Assembly (NCBI GenBank): GCA_003559215.1
Contig: PWMF01000192.1
Location: 124,001-188,000, forward strand
Length of the DNA stretch: 64,000 bases
Direction of reading: 5' to 3'
Source of the DNA: Natrialbaceae archaeon
Lineage (GTDB): Archaea; Halobacteriota; Halobacteria; Halobacteriales; Natrialbaceae
The notes below the pieces were generated by a model. It saw nothing but the letters and a program-made list of their open reading frames with translations. It did not search any database and was not told the origin of the DNA. Below are positions 8,781 to 16,554 of the stretch, piece after piece; the stretch's first letter is position 1, and every line of letters begins with the position of its first letter. The position numbers were made by a program, and so were the translations under genes.

Positions 8781-9657
8781 GGACGAACTCCCTCCCGTAC
8801 AGCCCCTGTGGTAGGACGAGCAGGACGATGACGAGGACGACCAGCGAGAAGATCCCCTGGAAGCTCGAGCCGAGGAACTGGATCGTCACCGTCTCGAGGT
8901 AGCCGATGAAGTAGGCCGCGACGACCGACCCCTTGATGCTCCCGATTCCGCCGATGACGACGATGATAAACGCGATGGCGAGCGGGTTGAGCCACATCTC
9001 CGGGTACGTCGAGAGCAACGATCCCAGGAACACGCCGGCGATTCCGGCGAACGCGCCGGCGATCAGCCAGGTCCGGGACTTGACGAAGTCGAGGTCGACT
9101 CCCGTGAGCTGCGCGCCACGCTCGCTCATCGACGTCGCGAGGATCGATCGACCCTCGTCGGTCTGGGTCACGTAGTACCAGAGAAGGCCGATCGCGATCC
9201 AGGAGATGGCGAATCCGAGCAACTCCATGTAGCGAATACGCGTCCCGACGGTCTCGAGATGGATGGAGCCGGCGACGAGCGGCACGAGCTGGTAGGGATC
9301 GGTCCCGAACCAGAAGGTCACGAGTTCGGTCGCCAGCAGCGCGAGGACGACGGTCGCGAGGAACGTGATAACCACGTTCTCCTCGATGTACTGCACGATC
9401 CCCGCATAGATCGCGTAGGAGGCTCCCGCCGAGACGGCGACGGCGAGGACGAATCCCACTACCGGCGGCAGGGAGAGCAGCCCTCCCGTCGAGGTGAGCC
9501 CCAGATACGCGAAGGCGCCGAGCATGATCAGGGCACCGTGTGCGAGGTTCAACACCCCGCCCACGCCGAAGATCATCGTAAAGCCGATCGCGATCAGCGC
9601 GTAGACGGCGCTGATCATCGCGCCCAGAATCAGTATCGATAGCAGTGTACCGAGCAT
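8773..9657 (-). CDS. LIV-type ABC transporter permease (LivH-like)
   Basis: 294-residue membrane permease with about eight hydrophobic segments. Diagnostic stretches are GVGGVLNLAHGALIMLGAFA near the N-terminus, the coupling region RSILATSMSERGAQLTGVD, and VVIGGIGSIKGSVVAAYFIG. It follows the binding-protein gene by only 6 bases, so the five genes from 11001 leftward to 6232 form one operon. Confidence 0.92.
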   Translation of the reverse strand: MLGTLLSILILGAMISAVYALIAIGFTMIFGVGGVLNLAHGALIMLGAFAYLGLTSTGGLLSLPPVVGFVLAVAVSAGASYAIYAGIVQYIEENVVITFLATVVLALLATELVTFWFGTDPYQLVPLVAGSIHLETVGTRIRYMELLGFAISWIAIGLLWYYVTQTDEGRSILATSMSERGAQLTGVDLDFVKSRTWLIAGAFAGIAGVFLGSLLSTYPEMWLNPLAIAFIIVVIGGIGSIKGSVVAAYFIGYLETVTIQFLGSSFQGIFSLVVLVIVLLVLPQGLYGREFVHE

Positions 9658-9663
9658 GTCTGC

Positions 9664-11001
9664 TTACAGCCACTCCGGCGCGACGTGATCGGCGGTCGCG
9701 TCGGTCTCCGGGAAGACGCACTCGACCTCCCCGTCGTCCTGCCACTGGGTCACCGGGAAGTTCGAAATATAGTCGTCCTCGTCGCGCGTTTCCTGGAGGT
9801 CGTTCGGATACTCGGAATCCTCGTCGAACAGCGCCATATCGCCCGCAGCACCGGTGTGCTCGGTGCTGAGCATCGCGTCGACGATACCGTCGAGTTCGTT
9901 CTCGTAGTCGGCAGTGCCAGCGCTTTCGACGGCCTCCCTGTAGAAGTGGACCGCGTCGTACGAGTTGAACCCCATGTACATGGGTTTGCTCGGCGGATCC
10001 TCGTCGGCGTAGCGGTCCTCGTACTCTTCGACGAACGGTATCGTCTGATCGGTGAGTTCCGCGACGCCGCCGGCTCCCGACTGGGACGTCGTCTCGTACA
10101 GACACGCCCCCTCGGTCGCGTCCCAGAACGCCGGCGACATGCCCGGGACGTTGATCCCTTCCACCGCGAACGGATACTCGTTGCTCTGCCACGTCGAGAT
10201 GAACGCTGCCGAGTCGGCGTGAGCGATGAAACGGAAAACGGCATCGGCATCCGCGTTGTCCACATCGTCGAGATACTGCGTGAAGTCGTCCGTTTCGATC
10301 CCCATCGTATCGGTGTGGACGACACTGAACCCACGGTCTTCGATCTCGTCGGGGAGTCGATCCATGAACGGACCGGTCCAGGCGGCGTCGTCGGCCAGGA
10401 TGGCGAACTCCTCCCAGCCGTGCTCGTCCGAGAGGAACTCGGCGTACTGGCCCATCCCCTCGGCCTGGAGGTCGGAGTTGATCGGTCCCGTTCGGAAGAC
10501 GTTCCTGTACTGCTCGTAGTCCTGTCCGTGGAACTCCGTGATCGTGCCCGGATCGGCCGATCCGGTAATAATGAACGGCACGTTCCGGTCGGCGACGAAG
10601 TCCATGACCCCCTGTGTTACCTCGCTGACGAACGTTCCGATCAACAGGTCGACGTCGTCTTCCTGGACCAGACTCTCGACGACGGCGGTCCCCTCGTCGA
10701 CTTGCCCCTCCGTGTTCTCGGAGAGCAGTTCGACCTCTCGGTCGAGGATTCCCTCGTCGTCGTTTACCTCGTCGACGGCGATCTCCACGCTCCGTTCGGC
10801 CCCGAGTCCCATCTGGGTTCGCGTCGGCGCCAGATGCCCGATCCGGAACACGTCGTCGTCATCGCCGTCGATTCCGCCGAGACAACCGGCCAACCCCACG
10901 GCTACCGTACTCCCACCGGCGGCCCCGAGAAAGGTTCGGCGGTCGACCGTATCGTTACCAATGTTTCCTGTCATCCTTCTCCCACTATCTTTGTTAGCCA
11001 T
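9664..11001 (-). CDS. LIV-type substrate-binding lipoprotein
   Basis: 445-residue extracellular receptor for the transporter. The N-terminus carries a twin-arginine signal (DRRTFLGAAGG) followed by a lipobox (GLAGC) and an acidic linker, so it is a Tat-exported lipoprotein anchored outside the membrane, usual in haloarchaea. The mature part is a type 1 periplasmic-binding fold (FRIGHLAPTRTQMGLGAERS...; DVDLLIGTFVSEVTQGV). It is the first gene of the operon; a minus-strand TATA-like CTAAACTATC (11031-11040) sits about 34 bases upstream. Amide, urea or amino-acid ligands are all possible; the adjacent amidase favours an amide. Confidence 0.92.
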   Translation of the reverse strand: MANKDSGRRMTGNIGNDTVDRRTFLGAAGGSTVAVGLAGCLGGIDGDDDDVFRIGHLAPTRTQMGLGAERSVEIAVDEVNDDEGILDREVELLSENTEGQVDEGTAVVESLVQEDDVDLLIGTFVSEVTQGVMDFVADRNVPFIITGSADPGTITEFHGQDYEQYRNVFRTGPINSDLQAEGMGQYAEFLSDEHGWEEFAILADDAAWTGPFMDRLPDEIEDRGFSVVHTDTMGIETDDFTQYLDDVDNADADAVFRFIAHADSAAFISTWQSNEYPFAVEGINVPGMSPAFWDATEGACLYETTSQSGAGGVAELTDQTIPFVEEYEDRYADEDPPSKPMYMGFNSYDAVHFYREAVESAGTADYENELDGIVDAMLSTEHTGAAGDMALFDEDSEYPNDLQETRDEDDYISNFPVTQWQDDGEVECVFPETDATADHVAPEWL

Positions 11002-11073
11002 CGTTGATCAATCAATTAGCAACTCTGGAGATAGTTTAGATTCCTGCCTATTAAACATGAGGGTGGCTAACAA
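10991..11073. repeat. Inverted repeat around the binding-protein promoter
   Basis: TTGTTAGCCA (10991-11000, overlapping the start codon) is repeated inverted as TGGCTAACAA (11064-11073). The right copy is also part of a small hairpin (GGTGG/CCACC). The pair brackets the putative promoter and could be an operator. Confidence 0.35.
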
Positions 11074-11180
11074 CCACCGCGAGATAAGTACGCATGTCAG
11101 TCAGGCGGTCAACGTGCGGGTACGATCGATCGACAGCCGGATCGTTCGAGTCCGGCGATCGATCGCTACTCGGAGGCGGG

Positions 11181-12194
11181 CTAAACGAGCGACTCGAGGT
11201 CGTTTGGCCGTTCGAGCAGCCGATACTCGCCGTCGTCGTACCCGAGGACGTCCTCGTGGCGGAGGTGATCCAGGTGGGCGTAGGCCTCGCCGGGACCGTG
11301 GACGATGTGGATCCCCTCGAGATCGCCGAACAGGTGGGCGCTGACCGTCCAGGCATCGGCCGGCCCGCGCTCCTCGAGGACGTCCAGGACGTTCCCGGTC
11401 CGTTCACGATGGTGGTTGAGGATCGTCCGCGCGCGCTCGGAGGGCTCCTCGATGGGGTCGCGGTGGCCCGGCCAGACCCGGTCGTACTCACGGTCGATAA
11501 ACACCCGCAGCGTCTGGGCGTACTTCTCGAGCGGGCGCTCGACCCGAACGTCCGCGCCGCCGACGTTGGGGGTGTAGACGGGGAGGACGGCGTCGCCGAC
11601 GAACGCCTCTCCGCCGGCTGGTGAGTCCCCGTCAGCCGCCTCTCCATTGTGGTCCGTCCCCGCGGCGTCGCCGATCTCGAAACAGCAGAGTCCCGCCGCG
11701 TGGCCGGGCGCATGGACCGTCTCGAGCGTCGTCCCGCCGACTTCCAACATCGTCCCGTCCTCGATCGGTGTCGGCTCCGCCGGTGGTCCCTCGATGTGGG
11801 CCGCGCCGTCGAGGAACGAGCGCAGTTCTTCGCGGGGCTCCTCGGGGAGCCCCCACTCCTCGAGCAGCGCCTCGCGCCGGTCCTCGAGGGCGGTGACGGC
11901 CTCCTCGTCCTGTTCGATCAGGGGGGCGTCGGCCTCGTGGACGTACACCGTCGCCCCGCTCTCGCGTTGAATCTCGCCGGCCAGGCCCGCGTGGTCGACG
12001 TGGAAGTGGGTGAGCACGATATCGTCGACGTCGGCGAACTCGTAGCCCCGCTCGGCCAGGCCGTCCCGAAGATCAGTACGGACGTCGTCGGTCGCGACGC
12101 CGGTGTCGACCAGTGCGAGCTCGTCGCCGTCGGCGAGCACGTAGGCGTTGTTGCGTCCCTCGAACTCCTCGTTGCCCAGCGTGATCCTGTCCAT
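11181..12194 (-). CDS. MBL-fold metallo-hydrolase with C-terminal winged helix
   Basis: 337-residue cytoplasmic protein with the metallo-beta-lactamase signature LTHFHVDHAGL, which binds two metal ions, then downstream His/Asp ligands (VHAPGHAAG; DAVLP; WPGHRDP). The C-terminal 90 residues (HHRERTGNVLDVLEE...HLDHLRHEDVL) look like the winged helix of LACTB2-type hydrolases. I chose ATG 12194 because a minus-strand TATA-like element at 12218-12225 lies 27 bases upstream; the longer frame from 12239 would start before it. The substrate is unknown: thioesterase, glyoxalase II-like and RNase functions all occur in this fold. Confidence 0.85.
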   Translation of the reverse strand: MDRITLGNEEFEGRNNAYVLADGDELALVDTGVATDDVRTDLRDGLAERGYEFADVDDIVLTHFHVDHAGLAGEIQRESGATVYVHEADAPLIEQDEEAVTALEDRREALLEEWGLPEEPREELRSFLDGAAHIEGPPAEPTPIEDGTMLEVGGTTLETVHAPGHAAGLCCFEIGDAAGTDHNGEAADGDSPAGGEAFVGDAVLPVYTPNVGGADVRVERPLEKYAQTLRVFIDREYDRVWPGHRDPIEEPSERARTILNHHRERTGNVLDVLEERGPADAWTVSAHLFGDLEGIHIVHGPGEAYAHLDHLRHEDVLGYDDGEYRLLERPNDLESLV

Positions 12195-12291
12195 ATCGAG
12201 TACGAAACGGTTACCGGCTATTAGTTTGCGCGGTAACAAAACGCCCGCCGGACGCGTTCGGATCCGGCCTGGATCGAGGGACAGGAGGTGG

Positions 12292-13788
12292 TTACACCTC
12301 GAGTTCGGCCCGCAGCAGCTGGTTGACGTCGCCCGGATCCGCGCTGCCGCCGGTCTTTTGCATCACCTGACCGACCAGGAAGTTGATCGCGCCGTCGTCA
12401 CCCGACTCGTAGTCCGCGACCGCGTCGGGGTTCTCCTCGACGGCCTCGACGACCGCCTGCTGGACCTCGTCCTCACCGGTCTTGCCCAGCCCCTCCGCCT
12501 CGACGATCTCGTCGGGAGCCTTCCCGTCGTCGAGCATCCCCCGCAGCACCGTCTCGCGGGCGTTTTTCGCCGTGATCTCGTCCTCGGCGACGAGCTCGAC
12601 GAGCCGAGTGACCTCCTCGAGCCGGCCCTCGATGTCCGTGATCTCCATGTCGCGGTAGTTCAGCTCGCCCAGCAGGTTGTCCGCGACCCACGTCGCCGCC
12701 AGATCGGGGTCGTACTCGCCGGCGACGTCCTCGTAGAAGTCAGCGACCTGCTTCGTCGAGGTGAGTTTCGAGGCAGCCTCGTCGCTCAGGCCGTACTCGT
12801 CCTCGAAGCGCTCGCGGCGGGCGGTCGGAAGCTCCGGAATCACGATCTCCTCCTTCCAGCCCGAGACCCGCAGCGGCGGCAGGTCGGCCTCCTCGAAGTA
12901 GCGGTAGTCCTTCTCCTCTTCCTTCGAGCGCATCGAGACCGTGATCCCCCGTGACTCGTCCCAGTGGCGGGTCTCCTGCTCGACAGCCCGGCCACGCTGG
13001 ATCGCGTTCTTTTGGCGGGTCTCCTCGTAGGCCAGGGCCTTCTGGGCGCCCTTGTGACTCGAGATGTTCTTGACCTCCGTGCGGTTCGCGGCCGCGAGCG
13101 CCTCCTCGCCGATCTCGGTGATGTCGTCGCTCTCGATTTCCTCGGCGGGGATGATCGAGAGGTTGGCGTCGATCCGCAGGCTGCCGTCGCGCTCGGCGTC
13201 GAAGACGCCCAGGTACTCGAGGACCTCCTCGAGCTCCGAGAGGAAGGCCCGCACCTCGTCGGGGCTGCGGAAGTCGGGTGCCGTGACGATCTCCATTAGC
13301 GGCGTCCCCGCGCGGTTGTAGTCGACGAGCGTGTACTCAGCGGAGTCGATCCCGCCGCCACCACCGACGTGCTGGAGGCTGCCTGGGTCCTCCTCGAGGT
13401 GGGCCCGTTCGATCGTCACGGTGCGGCGGTCGCCCTCGACGCTGATCTCGAGGTCGCCGTCGGCACAGATCGGCTCGTCGTACTGAGTGATCTGGAAGTT
13501 CTTCGGTAGATCGGGGTAGTAGTAGTTCTTGCGGTGGAACCGCGTCTCTTCCGGAATGTCGGCGTCGATCGCCTTTCCGATTTTCACCGCGGCCTCGACG
13601 GCACCCTCGTTGAGCACCGGCAGCGCGCCCGGCAGGCCGAGACAGACCGGGCAGACGTGGTCGTTCGGCTCGTCGGTCGCCTCGGTCGAACAGCCACAGA
13701 AGATCTTCGTGTTAGTCTCCAGCTGGACGTGGACCTCGAGGCCGATGACGGTGACGAGGTCGCCCTGCTGGGCGGTCTGGGCAGTCAT
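12292..13788 (-). CDS. gatB: Asp/Glu-tRNA amidotransferase subunit B
   Basis: 498-residue kinase/transfer subunit of GatCAB, which converts Asp-tRNA-Asn (and in bacteria Glu-tRNA-Gln) to the amidated form. The N-terminal cradle starts VTVIGLEVHVQL and carries the zinc cysteines (FCGCS...CPVCLGLPG). The C-terminal YqeY-like tail domain ends NFLVGQVMQKTGG. gatA and gatC are not in this window, so the complex is encoded at scattered loci. The start at 13788 is the only reasonable ATG. Confidence 0.95.
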   Translation of the reverse strand: MTAQTAQQGDLVTVIGLEVHVQLETNTKIFCGCSTEATDEPNDHVCPVCLGLPGALPVLNEGAVEAAVKIGKAIDADIPEETRFHRKNYYYPDLPKNFQITQYDEPICADGDLEISVEGDRRTVTIERAHLEEDPGSLQHVGGGGGIDSAEYTLVDYNRAGTPLMEIVTAPDFRSPDEVRAFLSELEEVLEYLGVFDAERDGSLRIDANLSIIPAEEIESDDITEIGEEALAAANRTEVKNISSHKGAQKALAYEETRQKNAIQRGRAVEQETRHWDESRGITVSMRSKEEEKDYRYFEEADLPPLRVSGWKEEIVIPELPTARRERFEDEYGLSDEAASKLTSTKQVADFYEDVAGEYDPDLAATWVADNLLGELNYRDMEITDIEGRLEEVTRLVELVAEDEITAKNARETVLRGMLDDGKAPDEIVEAEGLGKTGEDEVQQAVVEAVEENPDAVADYESGDDGAINFLVGQVMQKTGGSADPGDVNQLLRAELEV

Positions 13789-13889
13789 TGAACCTCGGTT
13801 CGGGCCGGGCCGGGTAAAACGTAACGGGACGGAGTCACCGCCTCGTTCTCCGGGAGCGGGGTCACAGCGGAACCTTGTAGGGGCAATCG

Positions 13890-13895
13890 TTTATT
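13890..13895 (+). promoter_or_regulatory. TATA box of the Bat-like regulator gene
   Basis: TTTATT centred 27 bases before the ATG at 13920, predicting a leaderless transcript divergent from gatB. Confidence 0.55.
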
Positions 13896-13919
13896 CGCCT
13901 GGGTGCTGAAGATCGAATT

Positions 13920-15905
13920 ATGACAGGAGCTCGCACGCTCCTCGTTCATCCGAGGAATGGGGTGGTGGACCAAGCGACGGGAGCGCTCGAGGACGTGGGG
14001 TGTCGGGTGACGACGGTCGACTCCGCGACGCGGGCGCTCGCGACGCTGTCGACCGAGGGGTTCGACTGTCTGGTCAGCGAACAGTCGCTGCCCGGCGACG
14101 ATGGCCTTTCGCTGCTCGACGCGGTTCGGGAGGTGGAGCCGGAGCTCCAGTTCGTAATGTACGCCGACGAGGAGACCGCCGAGGACGCGTTCGAGGCGGG
14201 CGTCGACCGGTTCGTCGCGAAAAACGGCGGCGACTCCGCGGGCGAGCTCGCTGCGGAGGTGGCCGCGGTCACGTCCGCGACCGGGACGATCGAACGGGAC
14301 GTCTCCGACCACGAGCCGGCACCCGAAGAGATCGTTCGGGCGATCGACGACGCCTCCGTCGGCATCAGCATGACCGACCCCTCGCTGCCGGACAACCCGA
14401 TCGTCTACGTCAACGACGCCTGGGAGGAGATCACCGGCTACGATCAGGAGACGATCCTGGGGCGGAACCCACGATTCCTGCAGGGCCCTGGAACCGATCC
14501 CGGGGCTCGGGAGACGCTGTCGACGGCTCTCGAACAGGAAGCGCCGACCACCGTCGAGCTCAAAAACTATCGGCCCGACGGCACCCCGTGGTGGAACGAG
14601 CTGACCGTCGCACCGATCCACGACGAGGACGGGGAGCTCGTTCACTACGTCGGGTTCCAGACGGACGTCACCGATCGCAAGACCGCGGAGCGTCTCGCAG
14701 AGGAGCGTGCCGCGAAACTCGTCGACGAGAAGGAGGCGCTCGAGCGGATCCTCACGCGGGTCAACGGCGTCCTCAGTGAGATCACGCGCGTCCTGGTCGA
14801 GGAGAACGATCGACCAATCGTCGATCGACGGATCTGCGACGAGCTCGTCGACGACGAGGGGTACGTCGCTGCCTGGATCGGATCGGTCGACTCGGTCGGC
14901 GAGACCCTGGAGCTGACCGGAGCGGTCGGAATCGAAGCGGGAACGGGTAGCCGATCGCTTGCGGCCCTCCCGGACGCCGTCTCGCGGGCGGTCGAGACGA
15001 ACGGGATCGCCTCCCAGTCGGTCCGGGAGTGTGACGCCGAGATGCTCGATGCGGCCGCCGTCGGCGCCCGCCGGCTCGCCGTCGTTCCGCTCGTCTACGG
15101 CCACAAGCGGTACGGGCTGCTCGGCGTCTACGGTGAAACCGAGTCGGCGCTAGACGCCCGCGAGCGTCGGCTGTTCGACTCGATCGGCGCGATGATCGGT
15201 ACCCGATTCAACGCGATCGAAATGTCGAAGATCCTGACGGCCGATCGCGCCGTCGAGGTGACGGTGTCGATCGCCGACCCGTCGTTTCCCCTGTCGGCCG
15301 TCGCGGCCGCGGTCAACGGCGAGGTCGAGTACGTCGGGATGACGTCGGCGGGCGAGGGAACGGAGCTGTTCGTGACCATCCGCTGTGAGGGGCCGGTACC
15401 GGATCTCACGACGCTCTCGTTCGTCGAGGACGTCCGAGAGATCGCCCGGACCGACGACGTCCACACGCTTGCCCTCACGGTCGATGCGGCGACGCCTTTC
15501 GACGAACTGGCCGACTACGGGGCGTTGGTCTCCCGGGTCACCGCGAACCCGACCCGGGCGCGACTCGCCGTCGACCTCCCGCTGGAGTACGACGTTCGGT
15601 CGGTGCTCGAACTGCTCGAATCGTTGTACGGCGGCGTCAAACTCCGATCGCAGGTCGAACACGATCGGCGAGAGCGTACCCCAGAGGAGTTCGCATCCGA
15701 TCTCGAACAGCGGTTAACCGACCGCCAGCGGACGTCGCTCGAGACGGCCCACATGAACGGGTACTTCGAGTGGCCGCGGCCGACCGACGGCGACGAGATC
15801 GCCGACACGATGGACATCACTCGTCAGACCTTTCACCAGCACCTTCGCGCGGCAGAGCGCAAGCTCGTCGACACCTATGTCGACTCCTGGTCGGACGGTT
15901 GCTGA
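13920..15905 (+). CDS. Bat-like PAS/GAF sensor with HTH_10 DNA-binding domain
   Basis: 661-residue multidomain regulator resembling bacterio-opsin activator (Bat). In order: a receiver-like domain (about 1-115), a PAS/PAC domain (about 136-256, with a LOV-like GRNPRFLQG), a GAF domain (about 275-430), a Bat-specific middle region, and a C-terminal HTH_10 module (LTDRQRTSLETAH ... ITRQTFHQHLRAAERKL). The residue at the phosphoacceptor position is E54, not Asp, and the flavin-binding Cys of LOV domains is P184. It may therefore be constitutively switched or sense something other than blue light. The hop-crtY-brp operon 4 kb downstream is a natural target, but regulation of it is inferred. Confidence 0.85.
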   Translation: MTGARTLLVHPRNGVVDQATGALEDVGCRVTTVDSATRALATLSTEGFDCLVSEQSLPGDDGLSLLDAVREVEPELQFVMYADEETAEDAFEAGVDRFVAKNGGDSAGELAAEVAAVTSATGTIERDVSDHEPAPEEIVRAIDDASVGISMTDPSLPDNPIVYVNDAWEEITGYDQETILGRNPRFLQGPGTDPGARETLSTALEQEAPTTVELKNYRPDGTPWWNELTVAPIHDEDGELVHYVGFQTDVTDRKTAERLAEERAAKLVDEKEALERILTRVNGVLSEITRVLVEENDRPIVDRRICDELVDDEGYVAAWIGSVDSVGETLELTGAVGIEAGTGSRSLAALPDAVSRAVETNGIASQSVRECDAEMLDAAAVGARRLAVVPLVYGHKRYGLLGVYGETESALDARERRLFDSIGAMIGTRFNAIEMSKILTADRAVEVTVSIADPSFPLSAVAAAVNGEVEYVGMTSAGEGTELFVTIRCEGPVPDLTTLSFVEDVREIARTDDVHTLALTVDAATPFDELADYGALVSRVTANPTRARLAVDLPLEYDVRSVLELLESLYGGVKLRSQVEHDRRERTPEEFASDLEQRLTDRQRTSLETAHMNGYFEWPRPTDGDEIADTMDITRQTFHQHLRAAERKLVDTYVDSWSDGC

Positions 15906-16101
15906 CCGACTTCGACCCCGTTCCAGCTTCTCTCACGTCCTCGGGCGGACGTACCGTCGCGCCCGCGGCGGCACTGTATCCGTATGGGCCGTCAACCGAC
16001 CGACGCCGCGAGGTCGCGACCGATCGCTCCGGTGGATCTGTGTCGCGGAACCCGGACTGGTTAGGGAAGTCGTTCTTTTGCGCTGTCGTCCCCGTTCGCA
16101 T

Positions 16102-16539
16102 ATGGTCACGGTATCCGAAACGATCGAGATCGACGCCGACCCCGAACGGGTTTTCGACTACCTCGACGATCCCCACAACCACGCCGAGGTGACGCCGAGT
16201 CTCTCCGATATCCGAAACGTGGAGTCGCTCGAAGACGGGAGCAAGCGTCTCGAGTTCACCTACGGGATGGCCGGTGTCGGCCTCGACGGCGAACTGGTCC
16301 AGACGATCCACCAGCCGCCGGAACGGCATACGTTCGCGATGTCGGGCACCCTCGAAGGAGAGATCGATATCGAACTCGAGGAGCACGACGACGGCACCCG
16401 GCTGACGTATACGGGAACGTACGACCTCCCGGGGCGGGTACTCTCGAAAGCCGCCGAGCCGTTCGTCCGGCGGTACAACGAGCGCGAGCTGCGAACGACG
16501 CTCGAGAACGTCAGGACCCGACTCGAACTGTCGGCGTGA
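16102..16539 (+). CDS. SRPBCC-fold protein
   Basis: 145-residue single-domain protein of the START/polyketide-cyclase-like superfamily, a helix-grip fold that binds hydrophobic ligands. Family features are the opening strand VSETIEIDADPERVFDYLDDP, central strands, and a long C-terminal helix (FVRRYNERELRTTLENVRTRL). The start at 16102 is supported by a TTCTTTT element about 27 bases upstream. Location beside a retinal/carotenoid region raises the idea of lipid or polyene handling, but nothing in the sequence proves it. Confidence 0.75.
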   Translation: MVTVSETIEIDADPERVFDYLDDPHNHAEVTPSLSDIRNVESLEDGSKRLEFTYGMAGVGLDGELVQTIHQPPERHTFAMSGTLEGEIDIELEEHDDGTRLTYTGTYDLPGRVLSKAAEPFVRRYNERELRTTLENVRTRLELSA

Positions 16540-16554
16540 GCTACGGGAACAGGA

